This document shows, in pieces, positions 18,710 through 36,770 of a DNA stretch of 64,000 nucleotides. Position 1 is the first letter of the stretch. Each line of letters begins with the position of its first letter. The DNA comes from Myripristis murdjan (Eukaryota; Chordata; Actinopteri; Holocentriformes; Holocentridae), in assembly GCF_902150065.1 (NCBI RefSeq), contig NC_043982.1, positions 37,407,363-37,471,362 on the forward strand. Reading direction: 5' to 3'. A program made the position numbers and the translations under genes. Under the pieces are notes generated by a model that worked only from the letters and a program-made list of their open reading frames with translations, did not search any database and was not told the DNA's origin.

Positions 18710-21700
18710 CTACGTTGTCTTGCGGAAACCTTTCAGGATGGGGTAGATGTTCTCAAATGCCTCGTAGATCTCTCCTCTCACCTTCGCACCTACACACAAA
18801 CATGACAAGATGGATTAAAAAACACAGACAGACACAGGATATCAATTAATACTTGAGAGCTACTGAGGAAGAGCCATATTGATATAATGAATCAAGGGAG
18901 CTGTATATTAAATCCATCAAATATACTACAAAATGTTAAAAGCATGTGTGCCAAAAGAAATCAAACCATTTCTTCTCAATTTTTGAAATGTAGAGTTTTT
19001 GAAAATACAAAAAACACTGAGGACTGAAACCAGAAGCAAAACTCAGTGAACTTAAGGTGTCAGTGGAGAAGAACCAGGCTTACCTGTCAGTACAACCTTC
19101 CCAGAGACAAAAATGAGAAGGACAATTCTGGGTTTGATCATTCTGTAAATCAGCCCTGGAAACAGCTCAGGCTCATAGCTGAAACAGAAAGAGCACATTA
19201 CCTTAACACAGCTGATGTAAACACTACAGGTCTGGCTCCTACGTCTCAGAATACTCTCAGTGGCCTGAAGTCTTTGTCCTTTGATTTAAATGTTTTGCTG
19301 TCTGTTTGAGAAAAGCGACTGGTGTGAACGGGGCTTGAAGCTGCTCAGAATATGAAATAAAAACAAAAGGTACCTGCTGAACTGTTGGTGAGTGAGGACC
19401 AGTCCCTCCAGCCGAATGGGGAACTTGACGTCACAGCTGCCCACCATGTTCTGAATCTTAAAGTCCAGGAACTTGGCAGGGAAACCCAGCTTCTGCACGA
19501 CCCGGGCGTATTTTCTGGCAGCTAGCCTTGACTGCTCCTCACTAGAGAGGAGCGGTGAGGAGGGAGAGAGGTGGGTGATGGACAAAAAACAAAGAAGAGT
19601 TGGCAGGTGTTGAGGAGGAAAAAGGAGATTAAAAAAGGCAACAAGGGAGAAAAGATCAAATTAAATGTTTATTTAAATGTGAGTCAAGGCAATGGTCAAT
19701 ATAGAGCAAAGAGTTTTGTGAGATGGCCATAGTTAGTTCACAGGTTTACAAATCACTATATCTGCTACAGGCTGCTGTAGGTTAATTAAAAAGTTACTGT
19801 ATTCATGTCTTTAAGACCCTGAGGTTAGTTTATCTCTAATGGACAGGGTGCTGACCTCTTGGCCCCAGTGCAGACCATCTTTCCAGAGCTGAAGATGAGA
19901 GCAGTGGTCCTGGGCTCTCGTATTCTCATGATGACCGCAGCAAAACGCTAGGAGAGACAGGCAGGGAGACATTATTACAGATAATATAACATGAGATGTC
20001 ATGTTGAAACAACATCCTGGGTTTTAATTTATCCTGGAACCTTTGTTGCATATTAATCCCCTCTCTCCTCTTCTTTCATCTTTTGCCACTATACTGTCCA
20101 ATAACGATAATGTTTATTACCATGCTTATTCTAATGAAGACATTTACACCACAAAGTCTTACTGTGATATTATAAATTGGCATTCACATTTAGCCATAGA
20201 TCACTACCACACAGTCCTATGGAGCACTGGACCAGGGGCCCATATTTAGGAGGTGTCTGTGTCCATGGGCCCACTGTCTCATCATCCATCTAGGCTTTCT
20301 GTCTGTGTGCTGGGGGAAACAACTAAGAAAACTGCACTGGATATAAATGGAACTGCTATGTCTGCAAAATCCTAGAATACCCAAAACTGGTTTTAAAAAA
20401 AGAAGAAGAAGAAGAAGAAGAGGAATCACTGCTTGCCATTATGCAGAGTTGTTATTTTTTGTGCTTGTCTCACCTTGGGGTTGTACTCTGCATTCCTGGC
20501 TCTCAGAGCGATAGTTTTGAGGTCCAGCTTACAGCCCAGGTTCACAGTAGATACTATGTTCCTGAAAGAAAGAGAAAAGATGGGGAGAGATGAAAAAGCA
20601 AGCAGACACATAAAAAAAACAAAGCCTACACAGGTAACCACAGTTATGTGACCCGACCGGATTACTCCATTATTGATATCTCTCTGTGGCGGAGGGATAT
20701 GTTTGAGGCAAAGATTAACCGATTCACTGCCATATGCACCTGTGTTGTGTTAGTGAGGGCTGCCCAAAACAGCTGATTAGTGTTTATAAAGCAAGAGTGC
20801 CATGAAAAGTATAATATGAGACTTACTGTAGTTGCGGCACGATGCCAGAGCTCTCTGAGGCTGGCGTGGCGGGTGTGATGGGGGTCATGGGCGTCAGCGG
20901 GGTTGCGTACAGTGAAGTGCTCCCTGGGAGTGCTGTGGTGGTGGAGCCCCCTACAGTCTGGGAATGGAAGAGCTGAGGGGTCTGTCCGGACGTCCCTGGT
21001 CCTGCTAAACAAATTATATTTGTTTTAATATCATCTGATAATGTAACGGCACTTGATATAGATAATAAATATTTAAGATTATTTCCCCAGAATACACGGG
21101 GAGTCATCTTTCACATCCATCACTGTGCAACAAACACTTTCATAATAACTACAAGAGAATAAGGTGAAACACTTTTTTTATGCAGAAACATAAAATGAGA
21201 ATCCAAACTCCTTTATCATATACCAAATATTGTTAATTTTGTTTTTAAAGAAGTATATGCTGTCTCTCTACAAGAATCTTTATTATACACAGTAAAGCAA
21301 AAACTGTTTTTTCCCTTGCAGCGCAAAAACTGTATCACTACAAATACATATTTTTCACATACATATTTTTTATTATCCATTGTATAGTCAAAATTGTCCA
21401 TACAGATCAAAGTACTCTGTTCCAGTTCAGACAGGTAGGCCGTCAAAATAAAAGTGTGTTCAGCTGTAAGTGTGTTCAGACTGAGCAGCTGCTCTGAACA
21501 GTCAAACCTAAACTAAGAGCAGAACAGGGTTTTCCCTTTCTTTATGGAGCAAAACACTTTGTTCAACCAATATCAGAAATGCAATAAAATTGTGCTGCCA
21601 TGTTGTCCTGATGTTTAGTAGGCCTACGAGGTAAACCGATAATTTTGTCCTGTCAGGGTATCTTTGAGCAAAACAATGTACACCTACCTCCTCACTTACT

Positions 21701-24304
21701 GTGTGACAATTTACCAAATGAGGCTAAAGTGTAAATATGACATTTCATTTCAAAGAATCTCTCGCGGTCACATCTTTGCAGCCCATTAGATTAGTTATGA
21801 TCACTATAATCTGAGTTTCATTAAAGAAGTAAGGGTTGTGACTAGAGTTTGGAAGGCGTCGAATGGAAAACAGTCCTAGTTCACCTGTGTTGGCCTGCTG
21901 TGCCTGCTGTGCCTGCTGTTGCTGTTGCTGCTGCTGTCGCTGTTGTTCCTCCAGAATAGACAAACTGTTGGTGTTTTGGACTGGCTGGGGCGTCAGGCCT
22001 GAGCCGTACGGCATCATGGGACTGAAGATTGGCATGCCTGGGGTCATGGCACCCTGCAGGGGGCAACAAGCACTGACTGGTGATCTGACAGAAATGTTAG
22101 TAGCAAATAATATGAACAGGATATCGTGTCACAATATTCTGTCAAAATTCAGAAATATATATCAAAACACATTTCAGTTTACATTTCTACAGCTACGCTG
22201 CAAGATACTGAAAAGAGCAACCCAACTTGTAAAATTAAAGTATTACTACACCCTAAACAATAATAATTAAACAATTAAAATCCATTTAAATTGTTTAAAG
22301 TTGATTTTCAGACCTGCTGAATTCCAGTTTCAAAAAGCTAAACCGTACAGCTTCGAGTACAGAACTTTGTGTCACTTTGCATCATTGATATCGGCTGATA
22401 TGGGCTTTAAAATATCTGTATTGGCCCCAAGTGAAAAATTCGGCCAATATGACAGGCCGACATGTAAAATTGGTCAAATTTGCCCTGGTTGTGGCTGTTG
22501 ACAGGAGGAGTATCATCCACACCTATTTCTGTAAGATGAATCTTACAGTTTTGTTTGAAAGACAATGTTGTATAAAAACAAATATGGCATTGTTTTACAT
22601 AACTTAAGTTTAAGTGCTTTCCTTATTTTGTTGAGTAAATCTGTACATTTTGAAAAACATATTTTATGTCTGCATCTGCCAGTGGGCCATACCGCTAGGC
22701 ATAATAAAATGTTAATTCCACAACAAAGGAGACTTTTAGGTGCAAAAAACATGTGCATACATCAGTACGGGCAAGCCACCGAAAGAGTTGGCATATCAGT
22801 CAAAATGCTGTGGGCTCAGCTGGCCTGCAAATTTCTCACAACACTGCTGGAGACAGTTCAGGCCAGGCATTTGCACCCTGACCTGAAAGCTTAATTTTTA
22901 ACTGTCTTGACAGCAGTGCTCCTTTCCTAGGTAAAACATTACAGCACCCAGAACCTCTTTTCAGTATTTCTGTCACGGGAAATGCTTCTCATCAATAACT
23001 TGACTAGTAATGTTCAATTTTACCTTGAAGTGCTTCTTGTTGTGAGTTCAAAAGTAATACGAATGACTTGTCATGCATTTAACTGTTTATGAACAGGAAG
23101 TCATTAATAATATTTCCGGCTGTTGTTTCAGTCTGAATGTCAAACAGCACACAGCTCCTTTGTGCTGTGGTAGCACTGTGACAGAAAATGTGCATGATTG
23201 ATGGTTTAATTAATCCATTTAAAACCAACATAATTCATTCTTTTTGTCAACACACAATTTCAGCTTTTACATTACTATGACATTTATACAATGACATAGG
23301 TGAAAGCAGTAAATGTATGTAGCTACAGCAAACGATTGTCTTTGAAATTACGTGTGGATCAAAGGCTGCTGTATCTTTAACTTTATAATGACAACGGTCT
23401 TGCTGTGAAGGCCAGTTAGGGCACAATTTTACACTGTTAATTTAATAAGAGGATGATACTGTTCCACCACTATGACCTAATAAAGCCATTAATGATCAAG
23501 GGTGGAAAGACCAGAGAGATATGGACAAAATCAATTATCACAATATCTCTGACCAAATACCTTTATTGATATTGTGACAATATTGTAAGGATGACTGTAG
23601 GTGCTTTCTTAAGATTTTTACTCACAAGATACTTTTGCTCAATAATCATCAGTAATGTGGATGTGATGACCAAGCAGGTAGAGTCGAACAATAAAACAAC
23701 TAGAACAGCCTAATATGTTCAGAAAATGCATTTGTTTAGTGTAATGCAGGTTTTAAAACCAAGAAAGGACATCACTTGTGCCATTTCATGACATTAAAAT
23801 ATCTGAAATCCCAGACAATATCTCTTTTAGTTTCACATCACAATATCACTGAGATATCAATATAATGCCCGGCCCTATCAAGAATTCACATTATTATAGT
23901 GACCTACTACAGCCCACTAAGAGTCTGGAAAACCAAAAAAATTAAGGAAGGTAACACCAAACATCCCACACAACACCCACCTAAACCATTCTTGAAAATT
24001 GATTTTTTGATAGTCACACCTACCACCAACCAAATTTCTGCTCGGGAATTCTGATTCTGATCCTATCATATATCTATTTAAACTTGTCAGTAATTCAAAC
24101 ATCTTGCACACTGACCATCTGTATGAGAGTGACTGGATCAGTGCCCATTTTGAAACAGATTACACATAACAACAACTTTTTTAAATCTTTAAATAAATAA
24201 ATAAATAGATGTAAAGCTGAGCTAAATGTTGCTTTAAATTTGCTGACATTTACCTGCGGGGAGGCCAGGCCCTGGAAGGGCGGTATGCTGTTGTTCTGGT
24301 CCAT
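18710..24304 (-). CDS. tbp: TATA-box-binding protein
   Basis: Eight coding exons on the minus strand: 24304-24254, 22053-21885, 21004-20827, 20561-20474, 19947-19856, 19541-19374, 19178-19084 and 18789-18710, giving 306 aa. TBP nucleates TFIID, SL1 and TFIIIB at promoters in the nucleus. The start [17 protein letters not shown] fills the first coding exon. Exon 2 encodes a short glutamine run (8 Q, then AQQAQQ). Exon 3 encodes the Ser/Thr/Pro-rich linker with [13 protein letters not shown]. The saddle core runs from [15 protein letters not shown] to the terminal ILKGFRKTT, with both direct repeats complete ([22 protein letters not shown] and [17 protein letters not shown] regions). A 5' UTR exon boundary is likely at 24496, with a non-coding first exon ending at 25338. 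Convergent with pdcd2 and divergent from psmc3. Confidence 0.97.
20401..20423. repeat. (GAA)n microsatellite
   Basis: A short AAG run in tbp intron 4. Confidence 0.75.
22330..22905 (+). mobile_element. Dispersed DNA-transposon-like repeat, copy B
   Basis: Partner of the copy at 13139-13720, in opposite orientation. Shared words include GGTCAAATTTGCCCTG, TTTTACATAAC and GCATCTGC. It lies in tbp intron 1 and carries no intact frame. Confidence 0.6.
23480..23880 (+). mobile_element. Non-autonomous hAT-like repeat, copy 1 of 3
   Basis: Lies in tbp intron 1. It shares with 32800-32985 and 45870-46190 the ordered words GTAATGTGGATGTGATGACC, TAGTGTAATGCAGGTTTTAAA and AATCCCAGACAATATCT. It ends near CCGGCCCTA, resembling the AGCCCTA terminus of fish hAT-like repeats. 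Confidence 0.6.
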
Positions 24305-24496
24305 CTCTGCTCCTCCTTCCTCTATTTAACTTCAGCTGCCACCGAGGGGGGATGGCAGTGACGCGACCTCGGTAAAGTCACACTGCAGTCTGAATGTTGT
24401 TGCCCAGTGTCTGCAGTGTGGAGAAAAATCAACAACCAGCTTCTGGAATCTGCAGTGTTTCCTTCCTTATGGCTCCTTGTGTTTGAAAACCAAGTC
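24254..24496 (-). other. tbp: tbp exon with 5' UTR and first coding residues
   Basis: On the minus strand CTCTTTGCAG precedes 24496 and gives a good acceptor. The coding start is at 24304 and the donor GTAAAT follows 24254. The first 192 nt would be 5' UTR. Confidence 0.6.
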
Positions 24497-24559
24497 CTGC
24501 AAAGAGACACAGATTAGTTAGTGACCTGTCAGACCCTCAGCACCAGGACAGCATTCAAG

Positions 24560-24925
24560 CTCTTGCTAACCAAACATTTATTTACATTTTGTGTAATATT
24601 AAACCCCTGGGAAATTATTTTAATGAAAACTGTTACCCAAGTTTATGTATCCAGTACTTTATGTACCTCATCACCCACCCACCCCATATATCTTATATTT
24701 TTTACAGCTAAAAAAAAAAAAAAGGCTGGGGTCAAGCTGAGACCAAAGAAACACTGATGCGTACAAAATGTGTGCAGTACATTGAAAACATTATTATGTT
24801 CACTTTATGATGATTCCCATTAAATGAGGAAAAAAATAAATTAGTGGCGTTAAACATTGAATGGGGTCAAACTGACACCAAAGGCAATAGTGGGGGTGAT
24901 TTGTCAAGTTTAATTTTATCAGTCA
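24560..24925 (+). mobile_element. piggyBac-like non-autonomous element, partial copy
   Basis: Aligns with the right half of 52478-53210 around AAGGCTGGGGTCAAGCTGA, ACACTGATGCGTACAAAATG and TGGGGTCAAACTGACACCAA. It lies in the presumed 5' UTR intron of tbp. Confidence 0.55.
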
Positions 24926-25337
24926 AACTGCACAGAACATAGAAACACCCGACTCCCCCCCCCCCAAAAAAAACAAAAAACAAAGTGAGACGTTGCTAGC
25001 TGCAGCTGCGGCGCCCAGCAACAAACCTCCACAGCCTGCTAGTCAGCTTTAGCTTTACGTTTCAGCTGATTCTGCTTCTTTTTGTTCACCAAACTTTTAA
25101 GTTTCAAAGCACTAAATGCATTCATTAGTTTGTGTCCGTGGTGTGCGGACGGTTCAGCGCCTCGGTGATTAGCCGGAGCCGCTGGACAGCCTCAAATGAA
25201 CCGGAGGAGTTAGCCGAGGTTAGCAGCCGAGCTAACGGCAGCGTCATTAGCCGAGTCAACAACAAGTCGTGCATTTTTACTTGTGACTTGTTTCGACATT
25301 TGCCGGTACATCACAGAGTGTCCCCGCGTCTACTCAC

Positions 25338-25445
25338 CCCGCCTCTGTCCCTGCTGCAGTCTGCTAAATCTGATTTCAAAACGATGCAGCCCTCACATCA
25401 CGCTCAGTGTTTGCGCTCACCGGGACTGCAACCGGAAGCGGAATG
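25338..25445 (-). other. tbp: Likely non-coding first exon of tbp
   Basis: A minus-strand donor GGGG|GTGAGT ends at 25338 in a CpG-rich stretch. The neighbouring 25160-25260 is crowded with GTTAGC/GCTAAC words. The TSS is inferred, not seen. Confidence 0.35.
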
Positions 25446-25499
25446 TTTCTCTTCCGGCGCGTCAACTGTCATTTAACCCGCGCCAACGTGCGTCTCTAG

Positions 25500-25689
25500 T
25501 CCGAACTTATTATTATAGTTAAATAAAACCACACGAAAAACTAAAACTAGGTGTGAAAAACGTAAAAAATGTAGTTAACTGAAATAAAAATAAATTTAAG
25601 CTAGAATTTAGAAAAAAAACAATACGAAAAAGCGGTAATGTGTGCGGACAAAACTACCGTTAACCACAATAAAAATAAAAAAACAAAAC

Positions 25690-25720
<31 letters not shown>

Positions 25721-26045
25721 CAAAAAAAAAACAACAACAACAACAAAAAAAAAAAAACACAGAAATGTCTTTAGTTTTTGTCTTTGTTAGTTTGGCCAAT
25801 TCTAAACCTCTTAAATATTGGCCCAGACAAATATTCTCCATGTTATGAAACAAAAATAAAAATAAAACTAACCCTAAAACTAATAAAATTAAACTAAAAC
25901 GAAAAATTTTGATATAATAAAAAACTATGCTGAGACGAGCAAACCCACCCTGGAGACTAGCTGACACTAAAATGAAATGAACACAGACAAAAAAATAATA
26001 ATAATAATAAAATACGAAAAAGCAATGAGAAATACAAAATCGTGT
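25500..26045. repeat. A-rich dispersed repeat with (CAAAA)n
   Basis: Rich in AAACTAAAACT words, with a (CAAAA)n block at 25683-25725 and a CAA block behind it. It resembles a common teleost interspersed A-rich element. It lies between the tbp and psmc3 5' ends. Confidence 0.5.
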
Positions 26046-26184
26046 GAATGTGTGACAGGAAGTAAGGCTGTGAAGAGATATAATTTTAAAAGAGTCACAT
26101 GGTGTTCGGTTAGGGTATTCTGGGGGATTAAAAGGACATTATTCCAGCATTTAGTTTTCTTGTTAGGTTTAAGTTTACACTCCG

Positions 26185-26200
26185 CACACTAGGTGGCAGT
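26185..26200 (+). promoter_or_regulatory. CTCF-like motif upstream of psmc3
   Basis: ACACTAGGTGGCAG fits the CCASYAGRKGGCRS core with one mismatch, about 90 bp before the psmc3 start codon. Confidence 0.35.
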
Positions 26201-26243
26201 GTGTCGCTCCGCGTGGTTCCGCTTTCCGCCAACAACCAAATAA

Positions 26244-28407
<2,164 letters not shown>

Positions 28408-28942
28408 GGACGCTGCCCGCCGTGTCTGTTGTTTGTTTTGTTTGTAAGCATCTTTGATTTCTTTTTGTAAAGTGTCAAAATAACACTGGTTGCAGTTGCT
28501 ACTTAAGTTTGAATTATTAAAAGAAAGAAACATAATTCAGTAATTGTTGTCTTTATTTCCTCCTCCTAAAGCAGGGACAGTGGAGTTTAAGCATGTAGAC
28601 CTTATCTTGAATTTTGTGACATATGAAAATGCTCAAATGCTGTGCGTCCAAAAACGGTGAACCAAGCCTGATACCGATTTGGCAAAAACAAAGCTTTGCT
28701 GTTATGTGAAATGATGACGTATCAAAATTTCACAGCAGCATTTTAGATACAATTCATTCATCATAACTATTTGACTGCTTTGAGCAACTTGAAGAAATAA
28801 CACAGGTGAAATGTCTGTCATGAAATTCTCTGAACTTTTTCACATGTCAGGTGTCCTGATAGAAAAAGAGGAGAGACGACATGGCAGAAGGTGCTGCTTT
28901 GGGCTCTGTGTCCTAACCTGAAAGGCGGGTAGACTCTGTAGT

Positions 28943-28956
28943 CCAGCAGGGGGCCC
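28943..28956 (+). promoter_or_regulatory. CTCF-like motif
   Basis: CCAGCAGGGGGCCC matches the CTCF core except at the last R position. It lies between convergent psmc3 and psmb1. Confidence 0.35.
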
Positions 28957-29504
28957 GCTTGTGTGTCATTAACTGAGTTTCACTATTCAGTTTGAATATT
29001 CCCATTGGATTTTGTTACACATTAAATCTTTATCGGTGAATGTGCCCGTCCCAGTTTTACAAAGTTTTTCATAAGTCATTAGATGAAACTTTAATTTTCC
29101 CCTCTACTGAAACCTGCTCACTGCAGCTGTAATACAGTACTGTGACACATCACAGCATAAACCAGAATATTATCAGAAAAACTGACAAAACAACATCTGA
29201 TCAATCCACACTCAGCGGTTTATTAACATGAAGCTGATTGCTTATGATTACGATTACAGTGCAGTTGTGATTTTTCTTTTCTTTTTAAAATTTTTTTTAA
29301 CCACTGGATTCTCCATGGGATATGTTGGGTAGCTAAGGTGTACAAATATTTACTGTACATGAATTTTTAAATTTTCATAAATAAAATAAAAATAAAAAAT
29401 CAGCTATTCTCTCTCACAGTAATGTCAGGGCACAACAGCTCAGACTCTAACACTCCTTACTCCTTATTTCGCTTTCAGATAGCTGGTTTGATAAATTTAT
29501 AATC

Positions 29505-29532
29505 AAGTATAAAGGTTTAAACCTTTATACTT
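29505..29532. repeat. Perfect 28-bp palindrome
   Basis: AAGTATAAAGGTTT is followed directly by its reverse complement with no spacer. Confidence 0.9.
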
Positions 29533-29813
29533 AATCATGAACCATTTCTCCCAAACTTGGCTCAGTTCATATGTTAGCTAAGTAAATAAGAGTTGATGAA
29601 AGTAGAAAATGCATAAATTATAACAACATGAAAACACCATATAAAATAAAGCAAATAAAATGCCCATCAGTAACCATAACAGTGGTCGTCACACTTCATC
29701 TAGAATCTGTAACAAAATATTTATGACAGAACATCTAATAGTGTTGTCATTCCTCTTTGTTGTTACTGTTCAGCTACAAGGAAGGTGTGGGAGTGAAGCT
29801 CGTTTGACAAGAA

Positions 29814-29816
<3 letters not shown>

Positions 29817-29868
<52 letters not shown>
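29817..29868. repeat. (CA)26 microsatellite
   Basis: A pure run between psmc3 and psmb1. Confidence 0.95.
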
Positions 29869-29873
<5 letters not shown>

Positions 29874-30194
29874 TAGAGAGTCTTTCATTTTCATCATAAG
29901 TTTTTTTGCACTATAAAACAGAAAATGCCCAGAGAAGCAGCTGAAGAAGGTTGGGGGCTGGGCTTTAATTTCAAGAAAAGTGATTTTGTCATTATTCCAT
30001 TTACTGTAAGATAAGTGGTCTGATCTTGACTGAATAGAGAATATGCAGGTATATGTATTTTTTGTCATTATGGGATGCTGTTGCCTCAGGTTCAGGCTGG
30101 CGCTGCTGGGATTGGACAGCTCTGCTCAGGTGTCTGGGATAGTGCTGTCATATTGCCGGTTACTGCGTTTTCTTTTTGTATTGTTGGTATTTTG

Positions 30195-30375
30195 CTCACT
30201 GGGTCGATGCCTCCTGCACGCCTGTCTGGTCAGGAGGGGCTCTCCTCCCTCTCTGCTCCTTCTTAGGATTTCTTCCATTTTTCCCTGTTCAGCTGGGGTT
30301 TTGTTGTAAACTTGTGGACAACAGTGATTTTGGGCTTTAAACAAACATGAACTTGAACTGGTAAGGTTGGTGATT
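30195..30375 (+). repeat. Diverged teleost interspersed repeat
   Basis: Words such as TGCTCCTTCTTAGGATTTCT and TTGGGCTTTAAA recall a common fish repeat whose 3' end reads TGATATTGGGCTTTATAAA. Weak but consistent over about 170 bp. Confidence 0.4.
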
Positions 30376-30514
30376 TGATCTGTCACAGTTTGTGTGGCCT
30401 GAGATGATATGAATTGTTGCAAATGTGTGAAGGGGGGTAGGGGTGTGTGTGTGTGTGTGTGGGTGTGGGGGATAGCTTGTATACAACACACTGCGACAAA
30501 CACAAGCACAACTT

Positions 30515-31297
30515 CAGCAAACTTGTTTTATTCTATTCTTTAATAAGAATATAAAAAGAACAGCAAAGTATATATCGTTTTTGAAAATTTTAATTCCAAA
30601 CAAAGGCCGGGTCCAGAGGCGGAGACAGAGGGACTGAGAGGTCGGGGGGGAATTCAGAAAAAAAAGGGGGAAAAAAAACTCTTTCCCCCAATGTTTATGT
30701 ATTTGAGGTGTGTCTGATTAACCTGTCAAGAGTAGCATTAATATTTTAATCAAATTAAAAACCTATTCAAGTTCCTTCAGCTCAAGGTTCCTACAGATTA
30801 AGATGAGTACATAGAAATTGAATTCAACTCAGATTCAGTTTCTTATGTATTCTGTTCTGTACTGTTCTGAATTACCTGGTTAGGTCACATGACCATGACA
30901 GGCCCACATTAACCCAAGTGCTCAGACAAAGATGACCTCTTTTCTGAAATACATCACGCATATGCAACCAAGTCTAGAAGGAAAGAAAGAGAGGGGAATT
31001 CATCGTCACTCACAAGCAAAATTGGGAGTACAATAAACATTCTGGGCAACTTTGTGATGACTTTCCTTGGATGGCAAGGTGCTGGATTATCAGCTTGGTG
31101 GCACTAGCTGAACAGATTGTGTCCTCTGCTCAACAAAAATACCCATGATAATAAACTTGCGAGGGAGCTGAAAACTGGTCTCAGATAAACACTCCTATTC
31201 TAAGACTTGGTGCATAGAGGCAAAACCAACAGGAGGAAATGGGGAAATAGAAAGAAAAGGGGGAAGCAGTGAAAAAGGGAGTTTAGTCTATCCCTCC
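30515..31297 (-). other. psmb1: Possible 3' UTR of psmb1
   Basis: The nearest minus-strand AATAAA after the psmb1 stop is at 30527-30532. A 3' UTR of nearly 0.8 kb would be longer than in mammals, so the end could be nearer. Confidence 0.3.
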
Positions 31298-34900
<3,603 letters not shown>

Positions 34901-35121
34901 CGTTTCTACGATCACAGAAACTTACAGAGTATTCTCAAGATTTGGTCTGTAAACTCGCTGTATCACTGCAATATGGCAGCTTCTTCTTCTTTCACTTTCA
35001 CAACATCCGCTTTATCGCGTTGCACGTGTTAGCGGGCGCCCCCCACAGGCCTCATCATGCACAGCAGCTGGTTGACAGTTGGATCGTCTTGCTGGCCTTC
35101 GTCTCAGTTGTCTCAAACATA

Positions 35122-35831
35122 CACTACTCACAAAAAGTTAGGGATATTCGGCTTTCGGGTGAAATTTCAGGATGAACCTAAAATGCATTATAACCTTTAC
35201 AGGTGAACTTAATGTGACCTTCTGTAAACTTTTGAATGCACATGTCCAACTGTTCAATGTTTCAGTACTTTTTGCACAAGTTGCTGTTCTCTAACAAGGA
35301 GCTTAACAGCAAAATTCACATCAGGTGTTTGATGCTCCAGCTCATCGAGGTCGTGTCATTAGGGAACGGCTGCTGGAGACTGGGGTACCTCAAATGGAGT
35401 GGCCTGCACTTTCTCCAGACCTGAATCCCATAGAAAACCTATGGGATCAGCTGAGTCGCCGTGTAGAGGCTCGGAGCTCTGTACCCCAGAACCTCAATGT
35501 CCTGAGGGCCGCCCTTCAAGAAGAGTGGGATGCCATGCCTCAGCAGACAATAAGTCGACTTGTGAACAGCATGAGACGTCGTTGTCAAGCTGTAATTGAT
35601 GCTCAAGGGCACATGACAAGTTATTGAGACATTGACATTTTTTGTTGTGGTATATCCACCACTGTTGTTGGCTTTTGTTTCAAGAAATTGTTTGAGATGA
35701 GGAAATCACCAGTGTATGCTTCTACTTAAATGCCCTACTTCCATGATATAATATCACTGCAGCGTGAACTTTTTATATTTTCCATAAATTTCACCCAAAA
35801 GCCAAATATCCCAAACTTTTTGTGAGTAGTG
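35122..35831 (+). mobile_element. Internally deleted Tc1/mariner element with intact ends
   Basis: TA duplications at 35120-35121 and 35832-35833 enclose 710 bp. The terminal inverted repeats (CACTACTCACAAAAAGTT...) match over about 45 nt with 3 differences. The plus strand at 35325-35627 still encodes the last 100 residues of a Tc1 transposase, with LSPDLNPIENLWDQLSRRVE around the final catalytic glutamate and a stop after GHMTSY. The N-terminal two thirds and the first two catalytic aspartates are missing, so it is non-autonomous. It lies between psmb1 and phf10. Confidence 0.9.
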
Positions 35832-35839
35832 TATATGTC

Positions 35840-36770
35840 TATGGTCTCCAAGCTCCAATGATCCTGATTCCTGACTCGCCCTTCCTCAGGTGCACCTCCT
35901 GATGCAGATTTTATTCACTGAATCAGTGAGGGATAATGGCTTTTGACCTGATTCAACAGCAACAACCAGCGTTAAACACTTGAGACTAGCACTCAGTCAA
36001 GAACTTACACAAACTCACTTCTCATTTTCATTCTGAGTGCAGCTTTGCCCCACACACACTGTGCGTAAAGGGGCTGGGTGTTGTGGAATATCTTAGAGGG
36101 GTTTGGAGAGGATCTATCAGCTTCATGGAAATCATGTCGGAGGAGTCAATGAATAAATCAAGTCGACATGCACTGAATGGGGAAAGCCTTTTTCCAGGTC
36201 ACAAAAATCTGTATTTTTTTGAATTTATATTTAAATATGTATAAGCAGTTATGCCCTACATTCAATCATCACTCAATCCAAATGCACCCTGAATTATCAG
36301 ATACTCATTTGTCAGTTTTGTAAACATTAAATTTTCTCATTTTATCAAATCTGATTACTGAAAAGCCAGGCCAAGGACTCCAAGCAAGATGATGCAGTTA
36401 AACGTCACTGTTATCACACTGACAGAATGATTAATGACTTAAACACTTATTTCTCAACCAACAATACAAACATATAATTCAGTACCAGATTGTTACCAGC
36501 ATTTTCTCAGGTGGGGTTCCTTCAGTCAAGATCTCTAGTGTAATGCTTAACTTCCATTAGTATCTTAACATGAAAGATTACAGAGCACACTTAATTTCAG
36601 TGACAGGTGACTGAGTTCATGCCTTATTCTTATGGCCCAGGCATGTTCAGGTAATATCTGTGTAAAAGCTAAAAGGTGAAGAGTAAAGAATGAAACCTGT
36701 GATAAGAAGCGATGCTCATAGATTACAGGAATGGAAGGGACAGTACATGACATTTTGAGAAATCAAGTCA
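35840..36770. other. psmb1/phf10 intergenic stretch
   Basis: Between the Tc1-like element and the likely phf10 3' end I see no recognisable gene or repeat. Confidence 0.4.

Larger units (their letters stand above)
28408..30515. other. Convergent psmc3/psmb1 3' region
   Basis: Holds the short psmc3 3' UTR, a CTCF-like word (28943-28955), a 28-bp perfect palindrome (29505-29532), a (CA)n run and a diverged interspersed repeat (30195-30370). No further gene was seen. Confidence 0.5.
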
